Below, piece after piece: positions 48,927 through 57,358 of a DNA stretch of 64,000 bases. Origin of the DNA: a virus. A program made the position numbers and the translations under genes. The DNA is taken from positions 62,001 to 126,000 of IMG/VR virus record IMGVR_UViG_3300047476_000521; one strand, 5' to 3'. The notes under the pieces are model-generated. The model was not told where the DNA came from. It worked only from the letters and a program-made list of their open reading frames with translations, and searched no databases. The first letter of the stretch is position 1, and the number at the start of each line of letters is the position of its first letter.

Positions 48927-49000
48927 GCGGTAGAAGTGTTACGGTAGCACGATAGGCTTCCACCCTGTAAGCGTGGGTTCGACTCCCACTTACCGCTCCA
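48927..49000 (+). tRNA. tRNA-Gly (TCC)
   Basis: 74 nt with CCA. Acceptor GCGGTAG/TTACCGC, anticodon stem ATAGG/CCTGT, loop CTTCCAC. Last tRNA of the array. Confidence 0.92.
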
Positions 49001-49039
49001 GTTTTGATTTAATTCATCATGATAAAACGGAGATAGATA

Positions 49040-49444
49040 ATGGGCAAGTGTTATACGAATGTAGTGGCAGAACCTTTCACTAACGAAATCGGTCAGACTA
49101 TTAATCCTGGAGATGAGGTAGTAGTTGTTACTACTGGTTATTCTCATAGAGTTAATGTTTATACTGCTAAGTTTCTAGGAGTTCGTCGTAATAAAGAAAC
49201 CTATGAATTCGTTGGTACTTCCGTAGGAGATGTTCCTTCTACTAGGACTCGCATTGTTTATTCGTCTGATGGCGAATACGAAGAAATCAAGTATGGAGAC
49301 TATGATTGGACGACACAAAAAGGCTCACAAATTAAAACTGGCCGAAGATATTCTTTTGTTCGAGAAGATGTTATGACTAGGCGAGCTCTATATTGTAATC
49401 GAATTTTTAAGATCGGTACTCAGCTTGCTGATGTTAGAATTTAA
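49040..49444 (+). CDS. Hypothetical protein
   Basis: 134 residues, RBS CGGAGATA. Beta-rich with an early NPGDEVVVVTTGYSHRVNVYTAKFLGVRR block that resembles a small SH3-like or OB-like barrel. Strongly charged C-terminal half. No family assigned. Confidence 0.65.
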   Translation: MGKCYTNVVAEPFTNEIGQTINPGDEVVVVTTGYSHRVNVYTAKFLGVRRNKETYEFVGTSVGDVPSTRTRIVYSSDGEYEEIKYGDYDWTTQKGSQIKTGRRYSFVREDVMTRRALYCNRIFKIGTQLADVRI

Positions 49445-49447
49445 TTC

Positions 49448-49476
49448 TTGACTTTATCGCAATTAAGCGATATAAT
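49448..49476 (+). promoter_or_regulatory. Early promoter before deaminase gene
   Basis: TTGACT (49448-49453), 17-bp spacer, TATAAT (49471-49476). It starts 4 bp after the stop of the previous gene. Confidence 0.82.
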
Positions 49477-49487
49477 TACTGATAATT

Positions 49488-49509
49488 GGAGGGATCTTCC
49501 CTCCTTTTT
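49488..49509 (+). terminator. Terminator-like hairpin right after promoter
   Basis: GGAGGG and CCCTCC pair across ATCTT and are followed by TTTTT. It begins about 5 bp after the expected start of the promoter at 49448, so it may terminate upstream transcripts or act as an attenuator. Confidence 0.7.
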
Positions 49510-49523
49510 CATTGGGTAGATCG

Positions 49524-49937
49524 ATGACTCGCGACGATAAGTATATGGCCTTTACTCGTCGAATGGCTATTTCCAATAAAATGAAAATGAAACTCGCTGC
49601 TTGCCTCGTTATCCAAAACGAGGTAATCAGCATAGGATATAACTCTGATAAGTCTCATCCCCTGCAAAAAAGATTCTCCAAGAATTCAGAATCAATCTTT
49701 AAGCACGCAGAGATTGATTGTATCGTCAATGCGCTCAAACACATTGACGCTGAAGATATGAAGCGTGCGACTCTCTATGTTTATAGAGTAAAAAAGAAAC
49801 AGAAAGGAGATAGTGGGTGGGTTGATGGAAGAGCAGAACCTTGTTCAGGATGTAAGAAAGCTATCGAACATTTTGGAATTAAGATGGTTGTGTATTCCAC
49901 AGACGATCCTGGGATGTATGGGATTGACTACGCCTAA
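49524..49937 (+). CDS. Zinc-dependent cytidine/dCMP deaminase-like protein
   Basis: 137 residues from ATG 49524. Motif HAEIDCI (His 61, Glu 63) and PCSGCKKA (Cys 107 and Cys 110) form the zinc site of the deaminase superfamily. Size and motif spacing fit nucleotide-level deaminases; whether the substrate is dCMP, cytidine or another base is not determined. In a phage it most likely feeds dUMP for thymidylate synthesis. Confidence 0.8.
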   Translation: MTRDDKYMAFTRRMAISNKMKMKLAACLVIQNEVISIGYNSDKSHPLQKRFSKNSESIFKHAEIDCIVNALKHIDAEDMKRATLYVYRVKKKQKGDSGWVDGRAEPCSGCKKAIEHFGIKMVVYSTDDPGMYGIDYA

Positions 49938-49945
49938 ATAATCAT

Positions 49946-50275
49946 ATGGGAACAGTAAGAACTAGAATTTCAAAGAAATCAGGACCAATTAGAACTACTA
50001 CTTCTTGGGGAGGTGGCAGAGGCACAACTTCTTCCATGTCTTACAGTAATGGTAAGGGGATAGGTAGAACAAGAGTAACCTATTCTACAAATCAAAAGAC
50101 AGGTAGATCTAGGTTCACTCAGTCGCAAAAGGTAGGCCAGAACTCTTGGTATACTACCAGTAAAACTACTGGCGGTTTCTCTAAGAGAAGAGGAAGAAAA
50201 CCTAAGATAAAGTCTTGGTCAGAATTATTCTGGACTCTTGTTATCTTAGGCGTTATTATCCTGTTTGTGCTGTAA
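49946..50275 (+). CDS. Basic protein with C-terminal membrane anchor
   Basis: 109 residues. The first 85 residues are Arg, Lys, Ser, Thr and Gly rich (GPIRTTTSWGGGRGTTSSM), then SELFWTLVILGVIILFVL forms a single C-terminal membrane helix. RBS is weak; CTAAATAA sits just upstream. Converges with the nuclease gene on the other strand, overlapping it by 20 bp. Confidence 0.6.
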   Translation: MGTVRTRISKKSGPIRTTTSWGGGRGTTSSMSYSNGKGIGRTRVTYSTNQKTGRSRFTQSQKVGQNSWYTTSKTTGGFSKRRGRKPKIKSWSELFWTLVILGVIILFVL

Positions 50276-50918
50276 AGATATCGATAACTCTATCTACATA
50301 TTGACCACGATCTTTCACAAATAGCTGTGGAGGTTCGTGGTCAACTGCTATTAGGATTGCTATTTGTGGGATCTTTATCTTATAGATCCATTCAAACATC
50401 ATAGAATATACTGTTGTCTGGAGGAAGTAGCTTTCAATCCACTCCTCCTTTTTTAATTTACGGCTTGTTTTAAAATCAATTACAGAAGGAACACCATCGA
50501 ACTCAGCAATGAGATCGCAACGTCCAGCTGTCTTAAGAGCAACAGAATATAATGGTAGCTCGATGCCTAGAATATTATCAACATGCTTATCTAAGAGCGT
50601 TTGAACACCTTTGAAAGCATCAATTCCAGAAGGCATAGCGCCCCGAAGATAGTTCTCTTCGTTGAGGACATAACGCTCTGCGATAGAGTGTACGGCGGTT
50701 CCACGACGAGCAGCTTGTGTAGAAATTTTTTGAGCTTCCTCATGTCCTACTCTTTTCCTCCATTCGTGTAGTGCTGTTTTATCCATAGCTCCATCTAATA
50801 CGGTTGTTACCGAACGGAATTTCTCACCGTTCGGTAACACATAATATCTCTTACCATCTATGGTAGTTGTATTAATGTCAATCTCTGGTACGAGATTGTG
50901 TTTAAATGTTTTTCTCAT
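50256..50918 (-). CDS. PD-(D/E)XK exonuclease (RecB/Cas4-like)
   Basis: 220 residues. Motif GRCDLIAEFDGVPSVIDFKTSRK places Asp 135, Asp 148 and Lys 150 in the classical D...DxK active site, with upstream RRGTAVHSIAERY (the H of the motif before the helix). Such nucleases process DNA ends in many T4-like phages. Overlaps the next gene by 4 bp (ATGA). Confidence 0.85.
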   Translation of the reverse strand: MRKTFKHNLVPEIDINTTTIDGKRYYVLPNGEKFRSVTTVLDGAMDKTALHEWRKRVGHEEAQKISTQAARRGTAVHSIAERYVLNEENYLRGAMPSGIDAFKGVQTLLDKHVDNILGIELPLYSVALKTAGRCDLIAEFDGVPSVIDFKTSRKLKKEEWIESYFLQTTVYSMMFEWIYKIKIPQIAILIAVDHEPPQLFVKDRGQYVDRVIDIFTAQTG

Positions 50919-51283
50919 AAGATATCCATTGTAAATAAAGCCCTAACAGGATAAAGTGGCGGTATTCTCTGTCTAGCGAATACCACGTAACCAAAATCAT
51001 CTTCACCAATAACTTCTAGCATGGATGTTCCTGTCGTCCATACATCATCCACAACAAGACGATAAGTCTGATGTGTTTTCTCTGTTTCACAATATTTTTG
51101 TAGCGCAGAGGCAAGTTTATTTCCGCCTCTTGGTATTCCTACTACTTCGTGAAACATAATACGATCAGAAATCATCTTGGCAAGACAATCCCAATCATCA
51201 TCCGTTAGAGCGTCACATTCTAATTTCCAATTTAGCTCATTACCAGAATGACTGGTGAACTTTCCTAGCTGAAATAAACTCAT
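50915..51283 (-). CDS. Phosphoribosyltransferase-like protein
   Basis: 122 residues with the PRPP-binding loop LVVDDVWTTGTSM and an upstream EVVGIPRGGNKLA segment, both typical of type I phosphoribosyltransferases. Short compared with pyrE or hpt enzymes, so likely a single-domain or regulatory version. The substrate is not evident. Confidence 0.75.
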   Translation of the reverse strand: MSLFQLGKFTSHSGNELNWKLECDALTDDDWDCLAKMISDRIMFHEVVGIPRGGNKLASALQKYCETEKTHQTYRLVVDDVWTTGTSMLEVIGEDDFGYVVFARQRIPPLYPVRALFTMDIL

Positions 51284-52044
51284 ACCACAATCCTCATCTT
51301 ATCTTTTAGAATTATATATTCTTTAACCAGAGCAGATCTAACAATATCTTCTGCATTAAACTCAATCAAATTAAAAGAACGCATACTCTTGATAACTCTC
51401 ATGAAGTCAGTCAATCCATTCTTCTCGTGTTCTCTTGTAAAGTCAGACTGGCGGAAATCGCCGCAGAATATGATCTTACAATTATGTCCTACACGTGTGA
51501 TTACTGAATCTAGTTCGTGAAGAGTAGCATTCTGCATTTCATCCACAATTACAATACAATCGTTGAGGGTAATACCACGAATAAAGGAAGTAGAAATAAA
51601 CTCAACCAAGTTTCTCTGCTTTAGATACTCATAGGCATCACCTCTACCAAATAGCTCGGAGCATATTGCGTAGTAAGGAGCCTCATAAACCTTAGTCTTT
51701 TCTTTAGAGTTACCTGGCAGGAAGCCCATGTCTCTGGTGGGCACGACTGTACGCACGATAACGATCTTTTTAAAAGAACTGTCCGGATTATTAAGTATCT
51801 GTTTCAGAGAAAGATACATCGCCATGAACGATTTACCAGTTCCGGCTATACCATGTAACATTAGATTCTTTTCGTCAGCAAAAGATCTAAAAGCAATCCT
51901 CTGGTTATCTGTAAGAGGATCGAAATGTCTTAGGTTAAAATTTAGCTTTTGCTGTTGAGAACTTTCTTTTGTTTTTCCTTGTCGAAGAAGTCTTTTTTCT
52001 TTACGAGTTAATCTTTTTGTTGGTTCTAGGATTTCTTCTTCCAT
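51280..52044 (-). CDS. phoH: PhoH-like ATPase
   Basis: 254 residues from ATG 52044, which has GAGG upstream; the longer frame overlaps the next gene. Walker A GIAGTGKS, conserved TVVPTRDMGFLPG and KVYEAPYYAI, Walker B CIVIVDEMQNAT, and GDFRQSDF. PhoH-like P-loop ATPases are common in marine phages; the biochemical role is still debated, with RNA helicase or nuclease links proposed. Confidence 0.93.
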   Translation of the reverse strand: MEEEILEPTKRLTRKEKRLLRQGKTKESSQQQKLNFNLRHFDPLTDNQRIAFRSFADEKNLMLHGIAGTGKSFMAMYLSLKQILNNPDSSFKKIVIVRTVVPTRDMGFLPGNSKEKTKVYEAPYYAICSELFGRGDAYEYLKQRNLVEFISTSFIRGITLNDCIVIVDEMQNATLHELDSVITRVGHNCKIIFCGDFRQSDFTREHEKNGLTDFMRVIKSMRSFNLIEFNAEDIVRSALVKEYIILKDKMRIVV

Positions 52045-52051
52045 TTTGCCT

Positions 52052-52297
52052 CTAAAATGTATGGATGGTGCTCCTGCTAATGCCTTTTTGATTACCCTTT
52101 TTAATGTGTTTAAGTAGGTCACGGAAACCATCATCAGGTTTACCCATGCCTCTACCAGAGTGTATCATTGGAGCGCCATTGACTAATTGAGTGATGTGTT
52201 TATTCTCTTCAAGATAGACTTCAAGAGCAGAGATGCTCATGAATTCCTCATACTCTTCACCAGTTTCATCATTACGAAATAAATAAGTAGGGCACAT
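52052..52297 (-). CDS. FmdB-like small protein lacking zinc cysteines
   Basis: 81 residues. YLFRNDETGEEYEEFMSISALEVYLEENK resembles the N-terminus of FmdB-type regulators, but the CxxC pairs that normally hold zinc are missing. C-terminal GAPMIHSGRGMGKPDDGF is shared with the paralogue at 52993. Function unknown. Confidence 0.65.
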   Translation of the reverse strand: MCPTYLFRNDETGEEYEEFMSISALEVYLEENKHITQLVNGAPMIHSGRGMGKPDDGFRDLLKHIKKGNQKGISRSTIHTF

Positions 52298-52298
52298 A

Positions 52299-52895
52299 TT
52301 AAGAATCCTTTTTCTTTCTTGCGGCTAACATTTTCTCTCTCCAAACAGGGTCTTTCCACAATTCTTTAATTTTTTCAGAATTTTTTCTCTTATGATCTTC
52401 TGTTTGTATTGCACCCTTTTTTGATTCTGATATTTTGTTTTTAGTTTCTTCGTCTCTGGATTTACCTAACCAATATTTACTAGGATTTTTCTTAGCAGCA
52501 ATTCTCATATTTTCTCTTGCTTTTTCAGAGGTAGTTGTTCCTTTTCTTGGGGGATTGGATTTACATCTTTCTGACACCCAAGGTTTAGGTTTTTTAGCAG
52601 AATCGCTCATTCTTTTTCTTGTAATAGAAGAAATATTGGAAATTCCTTCGCCGCCATCAGTCATATTTAACAGTGTGCCATTACCTATGTCTCTTCTTCC
52701 ATACCAATTAATATAAAATCTTTCTAAAGCAAAAGCTCCTATTTCTGTCAAATTTTTTTCCATTATAATAATTCTATTATGTTCTTTCGGTACAGGTATT
52801 TTACCATGTTTTTTATATGCTCTATTACCTGTTCCTTTACCTATATAATAGGGATTTCCATTTTTATTAGAAATATATGCGTATATGTAATACAT
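52299..52895 (-). CDS. GIY-YIG homing endonuclease with NUMOD3 repeats
   Basis: 198 residues. YYIYAYIS and [19 protein letters not shown] form the GIY-YIG core, with conserved Arg and Glu in [16 protein letters not shown]. The C-terminal half has NUMOD3-type DNA-binding repeats ([30 protein letters not shown]). Inserted between the two FmdB-like paralogues. Confidence 0.9.
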   Translation of the reverse strand: MYYIYAYISNKNGNPYYIGKGTGNRAYKKHGKIPVPKEHNRIIIMEKNLTEIGAFALERFYINWYGRRDIGNGTLLNMTDGGEGISNISSITRKRMSDSAKKPKPWVSERCKSNPPRKGTTTSEKARENMRIAAKKNPSKYWLGKSRDEETKNKISESKKGAIQTEDHKRKNSEKIKELWKDPVWREKMLAARKKKDS

Positions 52896-52951
52896 AGCTG
52901 TGTCCTCCTAGACATAGAGTCCGCGGAGCGCCAACTCGTGACGGACACAAC

Positions 52952-52959
52952 TATTTATG
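52952..52959 (-). promoter_or_regulatory. Late-promoter-like box (CATAAATA) before GIY-YIG gene
   Basis: Plus-strand TATTTATG reads CATAAATA on the minus strand, about 60 bp upstream of the endonuclease start. The 97-bp gap otherwise holds only a GC-rich stretch with no ORF. Confidence 0.45.
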
Positions 52960-52992
52960 ATTCTCAAGTTTTTAAAAACTTATATGTTGGCA

Positions 52993-53214
52993 TTACTTAC
53001 CTGTTGAATCTAAGAAAGGTTTGTTTATCGAAGTAGAATCTTTGATCTTCTTCATTGGTGTGTTCTTACCCATGGTACCAGTGACCATGGGCGCACCATT
53101 GAGGAGAAGTTTGACATGAGGATGCTCTAATAGCTTAGATTCCATTTCTGAAATGGACATAAGCTCTTCCCATTCTTCTTCGGTTTGTGTGTTGAGAAAC
53201 TTATAGATAGGCAT
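52993..53214 (-). CDS. FmdB-like small protein, second copy
   Basis: 73 residues from ATG 53214, which overlaps the upstream stop as TAATG. MPIYKFLNTQTEEEWEELMSISEMES and NGAPMVTGTMGKN parallel the 52052 gene. Also lacks zinc cysteines. Duplicate of that gene, now separated from it by the endonuclease. Confidence 0.65.
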   Translation of the reverse strand: MPIYKFLNTQTEEEWEELMSISEMESKLLEHPHVKLLLNGAPMVTGTMGKNTPMKKIKDSTSINKPFLDSTGK

Positions 53215-53426
53215 TAGCAAACTGCCCTAGATGGGATGACAGGTTTCCAATCAGTAGAATCTGCGACTGGCGCTGCAGTTGTATTTCTGGGGATATACTT
53301 GGGAGTCTTCTTTTCGAAAACTGTCTGTAGATGTTCACGAATTGCTTGCCACTGAGCCTCCGTTGGAGGCTCACCGTTAATCTCAGCAAATCCCTGTAGC
53401 CAATAACAAAACTGTAAAGGTTCCAT
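53214..53426 (-). CDS. Small conserved phage protein
   Basis: 70 residues. MEPLQFCYWLQGFAEINGEPPTEAQWQAIREHL resembles a recurrent small T4-like protein with a compact helical N-terminus. C-terminal part is linker-like. Linked to both neighbours by 1-4 bp overlaps. Confidence 0.65.
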   Translation of the reverse strand: MEPLQFCYWLQGFAEINGEPPTEAQWQAIREHLQTVFEKKTPKYIPRNTTAAPVADSTDWKPVIPSRAVC

Positions 53427-53653
53427 CAGTCGTCCTCTTCAATAATATGCCCACGAGTAGTCCCTGCGCAAATCTCAGAGATGTCAAAGTCATCATCGTC
53501 TTCTTCTAGAAGACTAGAGATATCCTTGGTACGTAGAGCACGTTCCACACGCTTTTCCTTATACTTATTAACACGATTACGAGGGTCTTCATGATACTCT
53601 TCATGATCCGAATAATCGTTCTTCTTAAACTTCTTTAGTGCTGACTTGCTCAT
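53426..53653 (-). CDS. Acidic small hypothetical protein
   Basis: 75 residues: basic first half (SKSALKKFKKNDYSDHEEYHE) and a very acidic second half (LEEDDDDFDISEI). No motif. Embedded in a tightly overlapping minus-strand operon. Confidence 0.6.
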   Translation of the reverse strand: MSKSALKKFKKNDYSDHEEYHEDPRNRVNKYKEKRVERALRTKDISSLLEEDDDDFDISEICAGTTRGHIIEEDD

Positions 53654-54069
53654 TCTGCGATTAGTCCTGGTAGTGCTTCTTTAACGTGTTGAACTGTGAT
53701 GCCTGGAAATGGCATCTTCTTATCCTTCATTCCTAGGACAAGCTTTGCATCGTCTGGATCTAATCTTTCTAGGAACTCAACAAACATAGTCTCTCGCTTT
53801 GTCTGGTTGAGCGTAGGATGAAATCCTTCGACGAAATACCTAATCTTATCAGCTTCCTTGTGGAACACATGCTGCTGATCAACAAGATCGTTGGGCTTAT
53901 ATGGGGGTTCGCCTTCTGGCAATAGAAACTTTACGTTTGGATCGAAGATTGCTTGTAGAACAATTCGTAGAGCAAATGTATCATTAGCCTTTAGATTGTC
54001 TACCTTTTCTTGCGTCTTCTTTAGTTTTGAAACCTTGTGTAGAAATTCATACATTCCAAGGACAGCCAT
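53650..54069 (-). CDS. Conserved hypothetical phage protein
   Basis: 139 residues. LGMYEFLHKVSKLKKTQEKVDNLKANDTFALRIVLQAIFDPNVKFLLPEGEPPYKPN is a pattern seen next to rnh in T4-like marine phages. Predicted helical, no catalytic motif, possibly a replication accessory protein. Confidence 0.65.
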   Translation of the reverse strand: MAVLGMYEFLHKVSKLKKTQEKVDNLKANDTFALRIVLQAIFDPNVKFLLPEGEPPYKPNDLVDQQHVFHKEADKIRYFVEGFHPTLNQTKRETMFVEFLERLDPDDAKLVLGMKDKKMPFPGITVQHVKEALPGLIAE

Positions 54070-54078
54070 TTATATCTC

Positions 54079-54936
54079 CTAAAAATCACTCAAACAGTCA
54101 GTAAGGTTTTTGAGTTTGTTTGCTATAAAATAATTTAGTAGTTTGCTACGATCGCGATTTGACTGTGCGTCAAACTGCTCCATAACCTTCTCACGAATGA
54201 AGTCAGGAGTAAAACTGAGATCGATTAGCTTTGCGTTACGAGAATAATTACGGGCAGTAACTGTATCCATATCTTCTAGATCAGTTCCCATAATCTTTTC
54301 CATCTTCTTTGCTGTCAGTGGTCTCTGGCGATCGCCAACAACAAAAACATTATCAGGGGAAAGGACGTTAGGAATGCCATCACCAGCATCTCCCTTTAGG
54401 ATATGTTCGTGAAGAAAACGTTCCGGATCCTCGTGAGAAACCCACTTCTTGCGGGTAGGATCATACTGTCTTACATTAGGATAAATGTGCAATTGAATGA
54501 AATCTTTATCGCCTGATAGAATGAGAATTTTCTCACCAGTATTTAGCTCTGAACTAAACTCAGTGACAAGAGTTGAGATGATATCGTCTGCTTCTGCAGC
54601 TTCAACATCAATAACTCGGTAAGGAAAATACTCCTTTAGTTCTGCGCGAATCTTGTTAAGGCATTCGAACAGAGCCTTCCAATCTAGCTCAGACTTTTCA
54701 AGGTTCTTCTTTCGGTTTGCCTTGTAATAAGGAAACACCTGCTTGCGCCAATAATTGGTGTTATCACAAGCAATAATCATTTCGCCATACTCGTCACCGA
54801 ACTTAACCTTATACGAACGGAGAGAGTTTAAGATCATATGGCGAACCATATTTTCTTCTAGCTGAGCGTTGGTATGGTTACCAAGCTGCATTAGAAGATT
54901 TGACAACATGACCTGATTCAAGTCAACAATAATCAC
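54079..54936 (-). CDS. rnh: Ribonuclease H (5'-3' exonuclease family)
   Basis: 285 residues. FEN-type active-site acids: DLNQ near the N-terminus, CDNTNYWR, AEADDIISTLV, SGDKDFIQL and KGDAGDGIPN. T4 RNase H (305 residues) removes lagging-strand RNA primers during replication; the same motif order is present. Ends 8 bp before the upstream gene's stop region. Confidence 0.92.
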   Translation of the reverse strand: MIIVDLNQVMLSNLLMQLGNHTNAQLEENMVRHMILNSLRSYKVKFGDEYGEMIIACDNTNYWRKQVFPYYKANRKKNLEKSELDWKALFECLNKIRAELKEYFPYRVIDVEAAEADDIISTLVTEFSSELNTGEKILILSGDKDFIQLHIYPNVRQYDPTRKKWVSHEDPERFLHEHILKGDAGDGIPNVLSPDNVFVVGDRQRPLTAKKMEKIMGTDLEDMDTVTARNYSRNAKLIDLSFTPDFIREKVMEQFDAQSNRDRSKLLNYFIANKLKNLTDCLSDF

Positions 54937-54944
54937 AATTTCAC

Positions 54945-55331
54945 CTATTCTGTTTCTTCGTCTTCTACAGTTTTTAGTTCGAGTTCTAGTTTATTTACAA
55001 TCTTATACGCACCTTCCTCTTTGGGATGAGGAATAAAGATTGCTTCTGCTACTTGCTGAAAAGGATGGTGCATATCATAGTGTTTTAGCATTAGAGAACG
55101 TAACGCTTCAACTATAAGAGCGCCATCCTTAATATCATGATCAACATCGTCTTCAATGAGACCAAATCCTGCGATATCTAGCTGGTTAAAAATCATAGGA
55201 ACAAGGTTTTGAATCGTCTCTTGGATATGATAATGCCTCATCATGTCCATGTTATGTTGGATATCCTCTAGAGTTATTCCCTTTGTATCCTGTTTTCCCT
55301 TGGGAAAAGTTACAACATTATTCGAAGTCAT
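54945..55331 (-). CDS. Conserved hypothetical protein
   Basis: 128 residues, strongly acidic and helical, with VPMIFNQLDIAGFGLIEDDVDHDIKDGALIVEALRSLMLKHY. The -10 element of its promoter is so close that its ATG coincides with the predicted start of transcription, so it may be leaderless. No family recognised with certainty. Confidence 0.65.
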   Translation of the reverse strand: MTSNNVVTFPKGKQDTKGITLEDIQHNMDMMRHYHIQETIQNLVPMIFNQLDIAGFGLIEDDVDHDIKDGALIVEALRSLMLKHYDMHHPFQQVAEAIFIPHPKEEGAYKIVNKLELELKTVEDEETE

Positions 55332-55337
55332 GATAAT

Positions 55338-55366
55338 ATATTACCTTATAATATTATTATTGTCAA
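55338..55366 (-). promoter_or_regulatory. Strong early promoter (minus strand)
   Basis: Reading the minus strand: TTGACA (55366-55361), 17-bp spacer, TAATAT (55343-55338). Predicted start about 55331, at the ATG of the gene it drives. Heads the rnh-phoH minus-strand operon. Confidence 0.82.
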
Positions 55367-55371
55367 TATAT

Positions 55372-56361
55372 TTAGTTGTGATAGACCACACTAGATCCTA
55401 GTCCATAAAATTCGAAGTCGTAAATTCTACAGTCTTTGTGTAGATTAGAGATCGCCCAAGTTACTGACGATCTATGAATTTCTGGCACATAGAAAATAAA
55501 AAATCCTCCTCCGCCTGCTCCTAGAAGTTTACCTCCTAAAGCTCCAGAATCCATTGCTGTATTGTAGATTTCATCGAAATAGTCTTGCGTTATTTCTTCG
55601 CAAACACCTTTCTTATCTATCCATGATTCGTGTAGAAGTCTACCGAAATCGTCAATCTTTCCTTTATGGATCAGTTCTAATGCTTCGAAAGCCTTATCCT
55701 TAGACCTCTTGACTTTATTAAATTTGTCAACATCTACCATGGCTTTCTGTTGTTTCTGAAGAATGTTATTAGCGTTTCTACTTCTTCCAGAGTAAACCAA
55801 CAATAGATTTTTTTCTAAAGCCATTAAATTAGGATTGGTTAGTCTAACTTCTTCTACATCAACTTGACCGTTTTTTCTAAACTGAAAAAGATTAAACCCT
55901 CCATAAACGGCAGCGTATTGATCCTGTTTACCAACAGGATATCCGCAACGATTCATTTCTATTTCGCATGCAGTTTCTGCGAAATGACTTCGGGATCTTT
56001 CGTTGTTGTTAATTGTAGAGATAGCCTTAACAAGCCCAACTGTAAAAGCAGAAGAGCTACCAAGGCCAGAACCCTTAGTAACAATATCAGACATTGACGC
56101 AACCGTAATCTCCTTTGAAATATTGTAATACTTTAAAGTTTCTCTTGTGATTGCGTGTTGCATTTGTTCAATATCGTATTGTTCTTCAACTTCATCATAC
56201 ATGCAGCGTACGCCCATGTGAGGAACTTTGTGAGCCATTACGTAAATAAATTTATTGATAGTCACTGAAAGAGCGGCACCGTCTTCCTTTTCATAGAAAG
56301 ACGGCATATCGCTACCACCACTGAAGAAAGAAACACGTAGTGGAGTTTTTGTAATAATCAT
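55372..56361 (-). CDS. hddA: D-glycero-D-manno-heptose 7-phosphate kinase (HddA-like)
   Basis: 329 residues from ATG 56361, preferred over an upstream in-frame ATG that lies inside the preceding gene. GHMP kinase: KTPLRVSFFSGGSDMPSFY at the start, ATP-binding TKGSGLGSSSAF (97-106) and C-terminal KLLGAGGGGFFIFY. The FSGGSD.P.FY opening is characteristic of HddA, which phosphorylates heptose 7-phosphate at C1 for GDP-heptose synthesis. Last gene of the sugar operon. Confidence 0.87.
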   Translation of the reverse strand: MIITKTPLRVSFFSGGSDMPSFYEKEDGAALSVTINKFIYVMAHKVPHMGVRCMYDEVEEQYDIEQMQHAITRETLKYYNISKEITVASMSDIVTKGSGLGSSSAFTVGLVKAISTINNNERSRSHFAETACEIEMNRCGYPVGKQDQYAAVYGGFNLFQFRKNGQVDVEEVRLTNPNLMALEKNLLLVYSGRSRNANNILQKQQKAMVDVDKFNKVKRSKDKAFEALELIHKGKIDDFGRLLHESWIDKKGVCEEITQDYFDEIYNTAMDSGALGGKLLGAGGGGFFIFYVPEIHRSSVTWAISNLHKDCRIYDFEFYGLGSSVVYHN

Positions 56362-56362
56362 A

Positions 56363-57358
56363 TTACACCTTATATACGAACATTGGTTCAGGGAACTTTC
56401 TAGATTCAACAGTTGGATACTGTTGTAGGAGATCTCTTAAGACAGCATTCCATTTGTTATTAATGAACTCAATGTTAAATCTAGAATCAACGTATACCTT
56501 ATTGAAAGCTAACATACTCTTCTCGTTGTCTTCTCTAACAAGTTGAATAGCAGCGTTCAAATTACCAGCAAACAAAGAAGCATGAATAGTCTTGTCTTCC
56601 ATGTTACCATGGTACATAACATTTAATCCACCAGATGTTTCAGGTAAAGCTCCAAGATTAGGATGAACACAAACTAGTCTAGCAGACATAGCTTCAAGCA
56701 TAGCACGACAAGAAGTCTCAACCCAAATAGAAGGATATGCAAAGATATGAGCAGAGTTTAGATGCTCCTTCAACTTTTCGTTTGAAACAAATCCATGATA
56801 TGTCATTTGAGGATGATTACGAATCTTATCATATAATGGCTCAAACTGTTTATCTGCTTCATCCCAGCCATAAATCTTAAAAGAGGAAAATACGTCTAGA
56901 TGAATATCAGGTTGAGTCTCTGCCAACCTCTCGAATACAGGAACTAAAATCTCTAGCCCACGTTGAGGAGTTGATGTGTAAACTAACCGAATCTTATCCT
57001 TGGGCTTTTCTACCTCTGGAGCAGGTTCGATGCCTGACTCTAGGATAACTGACTTGTTATCCATGGGTAATCCATGGATAAGATTGTACCTCTGGTACTG
57101 CCAGTTTGAAATAAAAACAAACTTGTGATACTTATCTCGCCATTCAGTGTTACGGAACTTAGCAGACTCTGGGTCTTCTGGTAAATCGTGACACCAAAAT
57201 AATCTAATCTTAGATTCGTCTAACTGACGTTCGCGAGAACAGATAATTTGAAAATTATCTAGTAGATCCTGATCTAAAATCTCAGCTAGCTTTCTCTTTG
57301 CGATCTCTGTTCCGCCTTGAGCCTTTGATGAAATTTCGTTTTCTTCAAATCCCTTCAT
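56363..57358 (-). CDS. Family 4-type glycosyltransferase
   Basis: 331 residues, GT-B fold pattern: GGTEIAKRKLAEIL near the N-terminus, VYTSTPQRGLEILVPVFE as the start of the second domain, HGFVSNEKLKEHLNSAHIFAYPSIWVETSCRAMLEAMSA containing the EX7E-like motif for nucleotide-sugar binding. Sits between transaldolase and HddA, so its donor is plausibly the NDP-heptose made by the operon. Acceptor unknown. Confidence 0.85.
   Translation of the reverse strand: MKGFEENEISSKAQGGTEIAKRKLAEILDQDLLDNFQIICSRERQLDESKIRLFWCHDLPEDPESAKFRNTEWRDKYHKFVFISNWQYQRYNLIHGLPMDNKSVILESGIEPAPEVEKPKDKIRLVYTSTPQRGLEILVPVFERLAETQPDIHLDVFSSFKIYGWDEADKQFEPLYDKIRNHPQMTYHGFVSNEKLKEHLNSAHIFAYPSIWVETSCRAMLEAMSARLVCVHPNLGALPETSGGLNVMYHGNMEDKTIHASLFAGNLNAAIQLVREDNEKSMLAFNKVYVDSRFNIEFINNKWNAVLRDLLQQYPTVESRKFPEPMFVYKV

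Noticed and set aside
49512-49523. TTG start at 49512 for the deaminase.
   Set aside because: ATG at 49524 follows directly in frame and no better RBS supports the TTG.
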